Assembly: GCA_031763025.1 (NCBI GenBank)
Contig: JASSKH010000026.1
Span: forward strand, 8,358,408-8,422,407
Direction of reading: 5' to 3'
DNA from: Macrocystis pyrifera
Taxonomy: Eukaryota; Sar; Phaeophyceae; Laminariales; Laminariaceae
Length of the DNA stretch: 64,000 nucleotides
Shown: positions 1 through 11,392 of the stretch, piece by piece
How the letters are laid out: every line of letters begins with the position of its first letter
Numbering within the stretch: position 1 is the first letter of the stretch
Notes under the pieces: generated by a model
Seen by the model: the letters and a program-made list of their open reading frames with translations, nothing else
Told to the model about the DNA's origin: nothing
The model's database searches: none
Position numbers and translations under genes: made by a program

Positions 1-1828
1 CCGTCGGGGAGGACCGCACACGAGCTCAGCAGCTGGGGCCGGCTCCCCCCGACAGTACGGGGCCGGACCCGGAGTCAGAGCCAACGCCTGGAGGGTGAAC
101 CTTCCATGCACCAGGAAAGGATGGGTAAAGGAGCCGCAGACGCGCTGCTTGCGGCAGCGTACGAGTCGTGGACGAAGCCTGGGAGTATGCCGGACCGTAC
201 GCCCTGGACGACGGAGGACAAAGTGGCTTTGATGGCCGGAGGACCTGCTGTGGAGAACAAAGGGGAGTTGAGCGTGTGCATGCCGAGTGGTTTCCCGGAA
301 GACGTAGAACCGCCCCCACAGTCCGTAGCAGAAGTAGAGCGTTCTGAATACAAAGCGGCGTGGCACGAGGCCATGAATGTCAGGAAATATCGTCGGCCTA
401 AACAGATCACTGTATGGTCTAAAGCAGAGCGGACGGCAGTGGGCCGGATTATTGGTAGAGACCGTGGTAGAGTACGGAGTGCAGCAGTGTAGGTCTGACC
501 CCGTGTTTGTTTCGCATGGTTGTGGACGGCAAGGTAGAAATGAGCATGGCCGTTCATGTAGATGACATCGTGATCGCAGGATCGGATGAGACATGCAAAG
601 ATTTCCATGCCGCGCTAGCTATGAAATTTCCCAAAAATAACCTCGGCGAACTGACTTGGTACACTGGTTGTGCTTTCAAACGCGACTGGGAACTGGGGAC
701 ATTAGAGATTACCCAGATGGCGTTCATTGAGAGCATGCTGAATCGTTTTGGTGTTAACTCATCCTCTGATATCCCCGCGACCCCCGGTGTGGAACTAGGT
801 CCAAGAGAGGAGGGCGAACTTGGAGGAGACTGGCCGTACAGGGAGACTGTAGGCAGCTTGATGTGGCTGTCGACCATGACGAGGCCGGACATTTCGAACG
901 CTGTACGTGCTGTGGCGCGCCACTCCCACAACCCTACGGAGAGGCACTGGAAGGCAGTTTTGAAGATTATGGCTTACCTCCACGGGACCAGGTTTATGGG
1001 ATTGACTTTTGTACGGGGCTCGGGTTTGGATTTGACTGCGTATAGTGATGCTGATTATGCGGATAAGTCGAACGATAGGCGATCGATATCGGGGACGGTA
1101 ATTACCCTAGGGGGTGCGGCCGTCAGTTGGGCAAGTAGCACGCAGAGGTGTGTTACGTTGTCGACAGCAGAAGCAGAGTATGTCGCCCTGGGTGAAGGGG
1201 TGAAGGAAGCTTTGTTTACGGGCGCGGTGTTGTCGTTTATCTGTCCTGAGCTAAGCGGATCATGCGTCCGGGTTTTCGAGGATAACCAGGGGGGCATAGC
1301 GTTGGCTGAAAACCCTCTTAGTTCTGTTCGGAGTAAGCATATCGACGTGCGTTTTCATTTTGTCAGAGAGCTACTTCGTGCTAAGAAGATCGACATTCAG
1401 TTCGTAGCTTCAGAAGAGCAGCACGCGGATATTTTGACGAAATCCCTGGCTGCGACCCCTTTTAAGTCTCACCGTAGGTTCTTGTTGAATCTGCCTTTGG
1501 AGGGTGAGTAAGGGAGTATGAGCATTATTCGATGAGTACGATGTTTGAGTGATGCGAGGAATAATTTGTCAGGTCGCCAACCCTGCGCTACTTTGAGGGG
1601 CATGGGGGAGTAGGGCACCGCTTGGCATTTTATTTCCTGGCCATGGTCATCGTTTGGAATGCGGCCGTTGTTTCAATTGCAATGGTTTGGAGTATATGTG
1701 TTATACAGGGGGTTTTGACCCGGTGGCCGGGTTTCCTCCTGCGGGACTGTCGTTGGCTGTTCTTAGGTCCTAGCAAGTCTTGAATGTCTTGTCCGTCTCG
1801 TCACTGCTGTGAAGAGCCAGGGAGGGAA
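1..1828 (+). pseudogene. Copia-1a: decayed Ty1/copia pol remnant (reverse transcriptase C-half plus RNase H)
   Basis: The element enters from the left edge of the window. A linker and the start of the RT region are read at 106-375. The frame then shifts to the SLYGLKQ block near 400. The main open frame, 507-1511, holds the catalytic VHVDDIVIAG block followed by RNase H motifs (YSDADYADK, STAEAEYVALGEG, EDNQGGIALAENP, KHIDVRFHF, HADILTKSL). About 150 residues expected between the first RT block and SLYGLKQ are absent, including the first catalytic aspartate block (usually FDVxxAF). With that deletion and two frame changes the copy cannot encode a working RT. 1512-1828 is untranslated sequence ending in a purine run at about 1819-1828, the expected polypurine tract. 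A near-identical copy lies on the minus strand at 58282-63293. Confidence 0.93.
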
Positions 1829-2084
1829 TTCGTTTGGATCGTTCCAACAGCGACGGTTACAAGTTGTAAAGGGTTGCGTATTTCTTCGCAGGCGTTATTA
1901 TGAATTATGCCGTGTGTTCACGAGGAGAGTTTGAGCACTCCGTTCTCTGCTCCGTTCTCTGCTCCGAGCTACGAGTTAGGCTCCGCTCTCTCTCCCCCCT
2001 CCTCTGTCCTCTAATATAACGACTATAAAGCAACTCATCAGACCACGTGGTGGTCAGGGCATCCAGGCTTGGACTCTACGAACA
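1829..2084 (+). repeat. 3' LTR of Copia-1a
   Basis: This 256 bp block follows the purine-rich tract and ends in ACGAACA. It matches, in reverse orientation, the two LTRs of Copia-1b (58282-58532 and 63039-63293). The boundary is set by Copia-1b, where the LTR abuts a 5 bp target duplication. The matching 5' LTR lies outside the window, so the target duplication of this copy cannot be checked. Confidence 0.88.
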
Positions 2085-5000
2085 GTTTTGTCCTATTCTT
2101 GTTCGTTGCCACCTCTATCAGGATGATCCCGTCATCACGAGCATGATGAGATCTTCTTCTAAGCTATAATAGTATCGGCGGCCCATTTGGTGGGTCAATC
2201 TGCTCAAAGAACCAGCAATCTTTGCTGAGGGAGGAAGCGAGGAAGGCTGCACGTCAAGACTGACTGACAGACTGACTGATTCCGACGGCCTGCCAAAATA
2301 GTATCCAGGCAAGGGAGTATTCTGCGGCTGGCTTTCTAATGTATTAGCGTGTGCTTGCAGTACAAATGGTGCAGAAGAGTGTATATGCATCTGCTCGCAT
2401 GCAGGGAGATTGTATGGCCACTCTTGATCGCCACGATCTTGATATCGCTGACGTAGGGAGTGATGGGGTGTACTATCACGGGGGACCATGGTAAATAGGA
2501 CCAAATATTGTGAGTGAAAACAGCGAACTATATAGGTTTTGTGTGTGCCGTAGGTCCTATTTAATGTGGTCTCTCGTAATATATATCATGAATGGTCGTA
2601 GTCGTACGACCATAGACCCTCGCATCCCTATCATGCAGGAACGGAGCATAACTTTCAAGGGGGGTGTGTGAGCAGCTGGTACACGGGGCCATGCAGGAAT
2701 AGTTTGATCGAGTGCTGGATACGGTGCCACTGACTTAATCAGTGTTTTGTTCCGACATTGAAACGCAATATTTGCTATTGCCTTCATAGGTTGTACTCGC
2801 CGGTGTGAAATAATCGTCTTCGTATTGTTGGGCAACGCGAAGTATCCGAACTGGATTTCCACAATATTTTACTGTGACATTGGGGCCCAATCCAGTTATC
2901 GTAGCAGGATGCCAAACGCGTGGGAGGTATTGGATGTCAAACGTGCGGGAGGTATTGAGGAATTATGTCACGATATAATCGATGCTACTACGCAATCCTG
3001 GAGCTTGGTGCATACCCCTCGAGCAGGGCTTTTTCGCTTCCGATTTGTTCGAGTCGCCTGCCGCCCTAGTAAAACATACCGGCCACCCCTCCAAGCCCAG
3101 CACCACTTTAATGACGCTCGTCGTACCGACGGAGCTCTGTACACTTTCCCAATCCGCCATTGAAGTGTACGATGTCGTCGCGGATATGGAAGCGGAAAAA
3201 TATTGCGGTCGTCTCGATTCTGAGCAACAAGGCCGGCCACCTTGAGGCGTACTGTTAAAACATCGAACAAAACCTATCCCGTTTTCTTCAGTTCTGGGTG
3301 CTCGAGCGAGGCCCTATACCGTTCTGGTCATGTATTCACTGTTTTCGGGCTAGCATGACACGTGCTACCCACATCCCGCGCCCCGCGGGTGGTGACGCAG
3401 GCATCAGCAGGGAAGCGCTAAGGCCCGTTCGAGAGAAATATGAGCCCACCAGGACAAGCTGCGCGCTCCCGTGGATAGTGGAGGTCCTGCTGGCGCCACG
3501 CGTGGCAGAGTGAATCGACGACGACCTTCAGTTTAAACAGATAGTATGCAGAAAACCAAGCTGTTCGAGATTAGGGGACACCAGAGTATTGCTGTGCAGT
3601 CACCGTTGACATCGGTGTTTTCGCACGTTTGCCCGCACGTCGTGTCAACTGGGTATTATGAGACAGCAGGGGCATAAAAATAACACCAGAATCAGTTGTT
3701 TGGATCACAAGGTGGGAGGGCACATTCACTGCTGTGTACCAGACGAGCGTTGCCGCGACTTAAAAGACAGTCGACGGAGAAGAACGCCATTTTTTATTTC
3801 AGTCGGCGGTGCGAGTTGGATGCGCTTGAGACGAAATACATCAGGCGGGCTTCAATTATGGCCGGTCGCACAAGCAATAGTAGTGTGTGTCAAGTGCAGG
3901 CAATTTGCAGAGTATTACTCAGATCAAACTATATGATGCACGACGCGTGCAGCGTGTACATTGACTCCAGATGTTTCAAGTAGATAGCATAGGTTGTAGC
4001 CGACCTTGTTACCCCTTTGAGAACAAGATGATGGTGTTTTCTTGTGTTGCGCATTCTGCCAATCAACGTTTTCACGTGCCTTGATTGTTTCGCACGAATT
4101 GTAGGTATACTCTGCATGCAACTACACCCGACACTTTCGGTCGGTGCACAGCGTCCAAGAGCGGGGTGCGCTTGAGCTATATGTGAAAACCTTTTTTTTG
4201 TTTGTACGCTTCGGGGGGCTGTGGGAGCAGTTATCAACGAAGACTGCTTCTGCGCGGTTCAACCAAATAGAATTCGCGACTGCTACTGTCGAGGGGCAAA
4301 CCATTAATAATGTCAAAACATGATACCACATTGTGGTACTCGTTTATACTTGTTCATTTAGCTCGGTCGGCAAAGCTGCTCACCCACGGTGAGTGTGCTC
4401 GTGATGTTGTCATATCAAACATCGATCAATTCAAAATTCCAAGAAGAGAGGGAAGAAGACCTATCTATCTATACAGGCAGAGCGAAATAAGAAAGAGAGA
4501 GTGCACAGCATCTCTGTTGTGTGCGAGTATAAATGGTCCCCAAAGCTTCATTTTAGGCAAGTACTGCAGCAGAAATATAGAGATACATGAGGCAAGGCTG
4601 CACATGCGGTATGTAGGCCTTGTGCGCTCGTATGAAAAAAAAACGGAAAGAAAACCAAATCCTGCTGCACTTAAAACACACCAGTACCACGGCAAATGCG
4701 AGCGCCACTCGAGATGGCTTGCAACGAAACAAGTCCCACGCTTTAGCTCAAGATTGCCCGCTTCTGCAGATACCGGGGTTGCGGAAATCGGTAACGTACA
4801 GCTCTCGCAATCGATAATTCAAAAAAACACGACTATTACAGGAAGACACTCGTAAATATTGGGAGCCTGTACACACCGCGTTTTGTTTGGTCGCTTCGCT
4901 CCGAAAATGTTTTGGGCGCTTCGCGCCAAATGAGGTTAATTGCCCATAGGAGGTAAGACCATGAAAGTGCGGCCCAAGGTTGGACGGAAGTATGAAAATT

Positions 5001-5700
5001 CTCTCGCGACGTCGATATTTGCCGCGTAGAATATTACTTGTTTGAAGATAGATGCTGTAGTTGCCGCTATTTCGAAGCAACCAAAACATAATGTCACGGT
5101 CGCATCGCGCAGATTGCGATGACCTCGACGTGTCGCGAACACAGCCATACCAAATAAAACGCCGCAGTGAAAGTCCAAGATGACAAAAGGCATACAAACA
5201 AGTAGACTTTTCGCCGATGATCGCTACGTACATGCACCCCGTAAGTATACTACTATTAATTACTAGGTATTAATATTATTAGTACCGCTGACAACAAAAC
5301 GGACAACGTCATGGTAAACAGATAAGTGAAATAACCACGCGGTACCATGGGTTGGGGCATGACTAGTACGATATACTACAGCTGTTATTATACGCCACAA
5401 CCCGTTACACGTAAATGCAGTACAGGTAGAAGCAGCATGAATAAATACATACACTACTATACCTACTACTTGCTCCTAAACTAAAACTGCCATACCACGG
5501 CGGCGACGTAGCATGCCAGCGGTACCATGAGTTGGGGGTACACCACTACCACTACTACACAGATACATGTACTGCTGTGTAGTAAAGGCAGAAGTAGCAT
5601 GCACGCGCTACAAACTACTACCACCAGGTACGTACCTGGTATACTACGACTGACTATACTAGTAATAATGATTTAACAAGTGCACAGGCCACGTACAGTA
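2085..5700. other. Intergenic stretch without a recognisable gene
   Basis: Apart from one MITE at 2476-2579 I recognise nothing here. Short open frames (for example 2982-3245 plus and 4310-4855 plus) lack recognisable motifs and are not supported as genes. From about 5460 the sequence becomes rich in short TACCTGGTA-like and CTGCTG-like motifs that recur throughout the window. Confidence 0.6.
2476..2579. mobile_element. MITE-1 copy (TA target site)
   Basis: 104 bp with terminal inverted repeats of the type TTACGGGGGACCATAGTAAA, flanked by TA on both sides. It is the most diverged of seven copies (others at 10755, 21719, 37930, 42442, 42593 and 42772). The internal consensus has TAGGACCAAATATT on one side and ATATATAGG before the right repeat. 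TA duplication and small size fit a non-autonomous Tc1/mariner-like family; no transposase is present. Confidence 0.85.
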
Positions 5701-6289
5701 TTATAATGAGGCGCGCGAAGCGCGCTAAAAGCGGGCGAGCCTTTTTTTTCTTGGAATTTTCCAAGAAAAAAAAAGCCTCTTTATAGCGGCTCGGATACGA
5801 GCGTGGGGTGCCTTGTTTTGAGTTTCTCTGTATGTGTGTGTGTGTGTGGTGAGGCGTGTATGTGTGTGTGATTCAACATTTTTTTGGGCAACGTTTGACC
5901 ACCGCCCTCGACGCACACCGCACCAATTCCAGTCCCGGCGGGCTCTGTGGACGCGCACACACAAAACAGACCTCCTGGTGCTGGTGCGGTGGTAAGTCGT
6001 TCACAGCAGCTCGAGTTAGGTGTGGCAACGTGTGTAGGCACATGTTGGTGCTGGGCCATGTTGAAAAAACACAGAACCAACAACACATTATATTTTGAAA
6101 CCCAGCTAGCTCTACGAGTACTCGTAGGTAGGCAGACTGTGTCTGTCCACAGCAACGAGCGTTCGGGTCATGTCCCCGAGACATGCTGCAGGCCCACCCT
6201 CCTGCTGATGAGGGGACTGAGAAGCAGGAGAGTATCTGCTGTATAATAGTTGTTGTACAGCAGTAGTAGTAGTGGTGGCACTGCTAGAA

Positions 6290-7270
6290 GAAGCTCTGCT
6301 GGACACACGTCAGATTGTAGATTTTTCGTCTTATAAATTATGAGTTCGGGACCAGGAAACACATGTACGAAGGGTTCACACACAATCCGAGCGTACAGCG
6401 ACGCTGACCTGGCCTCGTGTGTCCTGCTGCTGCTGCTGTTTTGCTGCTGGAGAAGCTCTGCTGTAGATGTCGTACATCATCTGTAGTAGCGGTGGCACCT
6501 GCTACCTGCTACGAGAAGTTCTCTCTTGGACAGAGCACGTCGAGTGCAGATTTTTCGTCTTGAAATTATTTTGCGCTCTGCTGGACACACGTCAGATTGT
6601 AGATTTTTCGTCTTCAAATTATGAGTTCGGGACCAGGAAACACATGTACAAAGGGTTCACACACAAGCCGAGCGTACAGCGACGCTGACCTGGCCTCGTG
6701 TGTCCTACTGCTGCTGCTGTTTTGCTGCTGGAGAAGCTCTGCTGTAGATGTCGTACATCATCAGTAGTAGCGGTGGCACCTGCTACCTGCTACGAGAAGT
6801 TCTCTCTTGGACAGAGCACGTCGAGTGCAGATTTTTCGTCTTGAAATTATTATGCCGAATTTCGAGTTCAAAACCAACACAGGACAAAATCGAGTACGTG
6901 TACAAAGGGTTCAAGGGGTGAGATTGACACGCCGAGCGTACAGCGACGCTGACCCTGGCGTCGTGTGTCCTACTGCTACTGCTGCTGCTGTTTTGTTGCT
7001 GGAGAAACACTTCTGCTGCTGTAGATGTGTACAAAGGGTTCAAGGGTTAGATTGACAAGCCGAGCCGCCGAGCGTACATCGACGCTGACCCTGGCCTCGT
7101 GCGTCCCACTGCTACTGCTGATGCTGCTGTTTTTGTTGCTGGAGAAACACAGCTGCTGTATGTAGATGTCGTACATCAGTACAAGCAAGTAGTGGTGGCA
7201 CCTGCTACGAGAAAGAAGCGTCTTCTGTTGGACAAATATTTTCAGATGCAGATTTTTCGTGTTCAAATTA
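6290..7270. repeat. Tandem 250-300 bp units inside the left arm
   Basis: A block with CAGATTTTTCGTCTT, ACAAAGGGTTCA, CCGAGCGTACAGCGACGCTG and a CTGCTGCTGTTTTGCTGCTGG-like run recurs about four times with variation. The blocks begin near 6320, 6600, 6840 and 7030. The same array is present in inverse orientation at about 24680-25660. Any coding capacity looks incidental because phase and length vary between units. Confidence 0.75.
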
Positions 7271-7412
7271 ATTATGCCGAATTTCAACCAGAAAACACTT
7301 GCTGTTGGAAAAAGGGAAGGCTTGTGAGGAGACTCTGGAACAGATCGAGAAACAATCCGTGTTTTGTTGTGAACGGGCGAATTGCGAATTTAGAGGTTGA
7401 AATATTCTATGA

Positions 7413-7781
7413 TTGATGAGCGAAAAACCAACGCATACTTTACGTGTATCCCTGAGGAGGTCAGGGACTAGCCGAAACGAAACTAAGCGTGAGCAGTTTA
7501 AGCGGATGTCGGAAAAATACGACGTAATTGACATGAGTCCAATATTTAGATACCTGGTGAACAAGAAGAGGGCTCGCACACGAGATCATTCCCATACAGT
7601 TCGACAAGCACAGCAATCTCAAACGGGAAGCGCGCGACCTCAGCTGACCAGTGAACTACGTGATAAAGAGCAAAGCCTTCCTGAAAAATTGAAGGTCAAT
7701 CTACCAGAATTTCCGTACTGTCAGGAGTTGGAATGGTCGAAGACCATTTGGGGTACTCGGTCGTCCGAGACCTCACAGTAG
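7413..7781 (+). CDS. Hypothetical 122-residue open frame in the TIR arm
   Basis: I do not recognise this protein. It begins MMSEKPTHTLRVSLRR, is rich in Lys, Arg, Ser and Gln, and has no visible membrane segment, zinc-binding pattern or nuclease motif. An apparently identical frame lies on the minus strand at 24184-24552 in the other arm. The partial third copy (20209-21231) keeps only its last 22 or so codons and fuses them to other sequence. Identity between arms reflects recent arm homogenisation, so it is not evidence of selection. It could be a small protein of the element, an exon fragment of a captured gene, or chance. Confidence 0.25.
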   Translation: MMSEKPTHTLRVSLRRSGTSRNETKREQFKRMSEKYDVIDMSPIFRYLVNKKRARTRDHSHTVRQAQQSQTGSARPQLTSELRDKEQSLPEKLKVNLPEFPYCQELEWSKTIWGTRSSETSQ

Positions 7782-7819
7782 GCCCCAGTCGAGGGGGCCC
7801 AAGGGAGGGAGTAATAGGA

Positions 7820-7906
7820 CTATTACATGGAGTAATAGAGAGAACTATTACATGGAGTAATAGAGGCTGTTACACGGAGTAACAGGGCTGTTACACGGAG
7901 TAACAG
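7820..7906. repeat. Four tandem 19 nt hairpins with a compensatory base-pair change
   Basis: Four perfect inverted repeats lie at 7820-7838, 7845-7863, 7867-7885 and 7888-7906. The first two read CTATTACATGGAGTAATAG and the last two CTGTTACACGGAGTAACAG. The third stem pair changes from A-T to G-C on both sides and the stem stays perfect. The array is repeated in the other arm (about 24055-24145) and in the partial copy (about 20985-21075). Confidence 0.85.
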
Positions 7907-8389
7907 GGTGTCGGTATGAACATGGAAAACCGTCAGTGACGTCGGTTTCATGCCGAACAATGGAAAACTCCCTCCCACGTCTCAGAGAAAAAGAATAACA
8001 ACAACCCAATTCGAAAGATAAAACAACAAACGGAAAAATATCAGGTGTGTGTCTATTTGTCGTCTTGTTCTTTCCACCCGTCGACAGCCAGTTCCGTGGT
8101 CACACAGCAGTAGTACATATTTTCGTCTTCAAATTACTATGCCGGATTTCGAGGTGGAAATACCAGGATACACACGACAAAATCCAGTACCTGGTATTTG
8201 TTTCAGGTGTGTCCGTACTGCTGTGCTGTCTGTGTTTTTCAAGAGCAGGATATGATGCCAAGAATATTTACGGTTATGAGATTCACCAACGACGGCGTAT
8301 AGGTAGTAGGTACAGCAGCAGCAGCAGTAGATGTTCGTTCGTGTTGGTTCAGCACAAACAGGGTTCTACACTATTTGACCTTGTCGTGG

Positions 8390-8735
8390 GCATGCCGTGG
8401 CATTGCCATGGTACCGCCCATGGCATACCATGGCATCACCACGGCATACCATGGTGTGGCAATAGATTCCATGGCACGCCGTGGGGGTTGCCATGACATG
8501 CCATGGGTAGTACCATGGCAACCCCCGCAGCTACCGCCACGGCGCTCCATGGCAACCCCACGGAATGTCATGGCAACCCCAACGGTACCCCAATGTCCTC
8601 GGCACCTAGGTTAGGGTTAGGGGTTGGGGTTAGGGTTAGGGTTAGGGTTAGGGTTAGGGTTAGGGTTAAGGTCCCATGGTATGCCGTGGAGGTCCGTGGA
8701 GTGTTCCATGGTGCCACGGCATGCCACGGCATTAT
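8390..8735. repeat. CCATGG / CCGTGG / CCACGG lattice around the telomeric tract
   Basis: The six-base palindrome CCATGG and its one-step variants recur every 10-20 bases from about 8390 to 8600 and again from 8671 to 8735, on both sides of the telomeric tract. The same lattice flanks the tracts at 20215 and 23294. Open frames through it are composition artefacts, seen on both strands. Confidence 0.85.
8611..8670 (+). repeat. Interstitial telomeric repeat tract, left arm
   Basis: About ten tandem TTAGGG units including the variants TTAGGGG, TTGGGG and a terminal TTAAGG. The unit is the telomere repeat of many eukaryotes including brown algae. The tract is internal, with single-copy flanks on both sides, so it is not a chromosome end. 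Confidence 0.95.
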
Positions 8736-8751
8736 TGCGAAAAAAGACAAT

Positions 8752-10161
8752 ATAGGGTTTCCCCGTATTTTTTACAAAACGCCGTGAAAGAACGTCGCGG
8801 AGAACGTCGTCTCAGTTTCTAAAATATCGTCGTGAAGTTCGCCGTGACGTTTGAAGGACAGTTTGGCGAGTAGTCTGCGAAAGTTATGGAGATCTCGCCG
8901 CTCGTGCCTTTTCGTGAACAACGAAGGCCCGGTTTTTGCTAACAGCTGCTCAAAACTGGCGCTACTGCCATTTTATAAATTTTGAAATACGTCAGCTGTG
9001 AGTTCGACTGATCAATAAATAGTTGATACTTAACTTTGCAAGCTGCGCTGCCATTGTACACCCCTTCCGTTCGTGGGTCCAATCACGTGTGTGTTGTTTA
9101 CTGGATGCCTGAAGATCGTACAGCAGCAGTTGCCGCACGTACGAGTACATACAGCAAACAGCACTTCCTACCAGGTGTCATACCTGGTGTAAAACACTCG
9201 TACCTGGTCATTACAGCACAGCAGTAGCACATCTTAAAAAACGCAAAATCACGTAGGCAGCGATGCAGCGATCCTCCGTGCATGTAGCTTCGTACATCAT
9301 ACGAAGGCCATATGCTCCGAATGACCCGCTACATACAACCCCAAGCATATATATCCTGCTGCGGTACCGCCGCCTGCGTTATTCCCCCCCTGCTCATCCT
9401 CGTCCTTGTGTGATCTGCCTCCTCCACCCCGCTCGAACCTCCAACCACTGCTGTGACAGCAGCAGCTCCCCCACCCCTCGTGCTCACAAATTACAAAACT
9501 CCGGTGAGAGTCCCAGCGAGCCAATTTGAAAACTATCACCCAGACGCACAGAAGAGCCGTTGCTCCCGGTCGCCCTCACTGGCCCAACGCCACCCCCCTC
9601 CACCCCCAGTCCGGCATGCTGCGGCTCTCCATACCCTTCGCGACGGCCTAGGCTCTGCGGGGTGCGAGTACGAAGGGAATGTCTTGCGCTCGTTGTTGGT
9701 GTGATTGCATGCCCCTTGCTGCGTGCACCCGAGGACATGTTACCGTCGACAAGAAACTCAACTGGCGATCAGCGCAGAGCTGTAGATGGGTCGCACCCAA
9801 ACAGAAAGCAGTATCTCCTGCGGTGTGCCGGCCGGCCCCACGTTGAAGCGGTATTGTCGTCGTGGTTTACACTGCTGCTGTGGATTGCTTTCAGCGACCC
9901 AGATGAGGGATGCCAAGGTTGGGATATATATATGGAGCAGGGGCGGATGGGCTGGGTGCGGTCTGTTCGCAGCTGTTCATCCTCACGACGAAAAAAAACA
10001 GGCCGTAAAAGTACCTCTCGTGAGATTTTTTCGTCGTGGTAAAATTCCCAGATTTTCGTATTTTTACGGATAATAAAGCGGCGTAACCTCGAGACGTCTT
10101 TTTTTTTTTTCCCCCAGACGACGATCTTCGCGACGTTTTTTTTTTCACGGGGAAACCCTAT
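8752..10161. mobile_element. 1.41 kb non-autonomous TIR transposon inserted in the left arm
   Basis: The ends are ATAGGGTTTCCCCGT and its exact inverse. Similarity continues about 60 bases inward, with an AACGTCGCG block and CGTCGTCT on both sides. The element is flanked by AAT at 8749-8751 and 10162-10164. Uninterrupted copies of the target (GACAATAATGT in inverse form) near 12244-12254 and 23210-23220 prove the insertion and give a 3 bp target duplication. No open frame inside resembles a transposase. A 60 bp piece of dispersed repeat R3 lies at about 8985-9045. A 3 bp duplication suggests a PIF/Harbinger-type family, but AAT is not the usual TWA. Confidence 0.85.
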
Positions 10162-10754
10162 AATAATGTACATAAAATGTTTTGTGCATGATGCATCGCA
10201 GATATGACTACTGCAGGTATTGCTGAGGTCGCGCCTCATTACCACCAATTACTAGTATACGGTTGAGGGTATCTATCTGCTGTTGGCTAGGTGGAAGCAG
10301 CCGGGGGCAACGCTTGCACCGACGTGCTGTGCACGCCGCCCCGCAGTAGGAAGCAAGATGTCGTTGACTTGAAATCCCGGGGGTGTCGCTAGTTGAAACT
10401 GGGGGGAGCAGCATAATCGTCAGTGATCCCTATTTACTGGTACTCCTGTGCTGTGTGACAGGACGAGAGGTTCGACGACGTGTACTGTATTTTAAAATTG
10501 TACTGCTGCTGTTGGACACTGCACACACATACACTATACGAACATTGCTGCTGTATCGGTGCTGCTGCTGCTGCTGTATGCAAAGCCCGGTCCAGGGAAC
10601 AGGGAACAAAGAAAGAGCAAAGTCCGCACGAGAAAAAGCAGAAAAAAAAGTTGTGCTTGAGTTTGAGATGCTGACCGAATTTTGCGAATTTCTGGCCGGC
10701 TGATCTGATGGTGACGTATTGATGAGCAGGTTGAGGTTGTGCGTTTTACTGGTA

Positions 10755-10859
10755 TTACGGGGGACCATAGTAAATAGGACCAAATATTGTTAGTAAAAAT
10801 AGGGGAATATATAGGTTTTTGTATTTAACGTAGGTCCTATTTTCTATGGACCCCCGTAA
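10755..10859. mobile_element. MITE-1 copy (TA target site)
   Basis: 105 bp, with nearly perfect inverted ends TTACGGGGGACCATAG and CTATGGACCCCCGTAA, flanked by TA at 10753-10754 and 10860-10861. The copy at 21719-21823 arose by duplication of the surrounding segment, not by a separate insertion. Confidence 0.92.
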
Positions 10860-11392
10860 TAACAATTTCTCATCACCAGCGGATCATGCAAACAACCATA
10901 CGAGATGTTTGTACTTTTTATCTGTGGTTTCCGTACTTCCGTTCCTTCGTACCAGGTGTCCGTTCCTTCGTACCAAGGTACTTCCGTTCCTCCCCCCCCA
11001 GGGCTGCTCATTGATATGTACGTCATGACCTACCTGTCGAAAGAAAACATGTTCGTTATTGATATTTCCGGAGTTTTTCTGGTGCGTTGAAGTTGTGGTT
11101 CGTTTGCTGTTGTTCTGTGCGTGTGTGTGTGTGTGTGTGTGTTTTTTTTTTTATCCCCCCCAGGGATTGTGGGGAGGATTGATAAAAATAAAGCCACCAC
11201 ATGTCCACACGTTCCAATTTCTTTCGTCGAAATCGGAACGATTCGCTTGCAACAGTTGTGTGAAGGTTGCAGGTGGTGTAGTTTATGCGATTGGTGTTGA
11301 TGGCATAGTATTATTAATAGTAGTAGTACTCGTACACGTCGACACTCCGCACGACGCCGACTTGACGACAGCGTATATTGTGATGATGGCAT

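Larger units (their letters stand above)
5701..10257 (+). repeat. Left arm of a giant palindromic element (3.14 kb TIR, interrupted by a transposon)
   Basis: Without the 1.41 kb insertion at 8752-10161 and its 3 bp duplication, this arm is about 3143 bp. It is the reverse complement of 23121-26266 with only scattered differences. The outer edge reads TATTATAATGAGGCGCGC in both arms, with a TTATAA palindrome at 5701-5706. A strong hairpin of A/T runs lies just inside (about 5740-5777). The inner edge is the AATTACTAGTA motif. The arm holds, in order: GT-rich sequence, 250-300 bp tandem units, a short open frame, four covarying hairpins, a CCATGG lattice and a telomeric tract. No transposase is seen. 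Confidence 0.9.

Noticed and set aside
8611-8670. True telomere / chromosome end
   Set aside because: Unique and arm sequence continues on both sides, and the tract is present in both orientations within the palindromic element.
8371-8787. Overlapping open frames on both strands rich in Pro, Trp, His and Met
   Set aside because: They arise from the CCATGG lattice and telomeric repeats; both strands are equally open.
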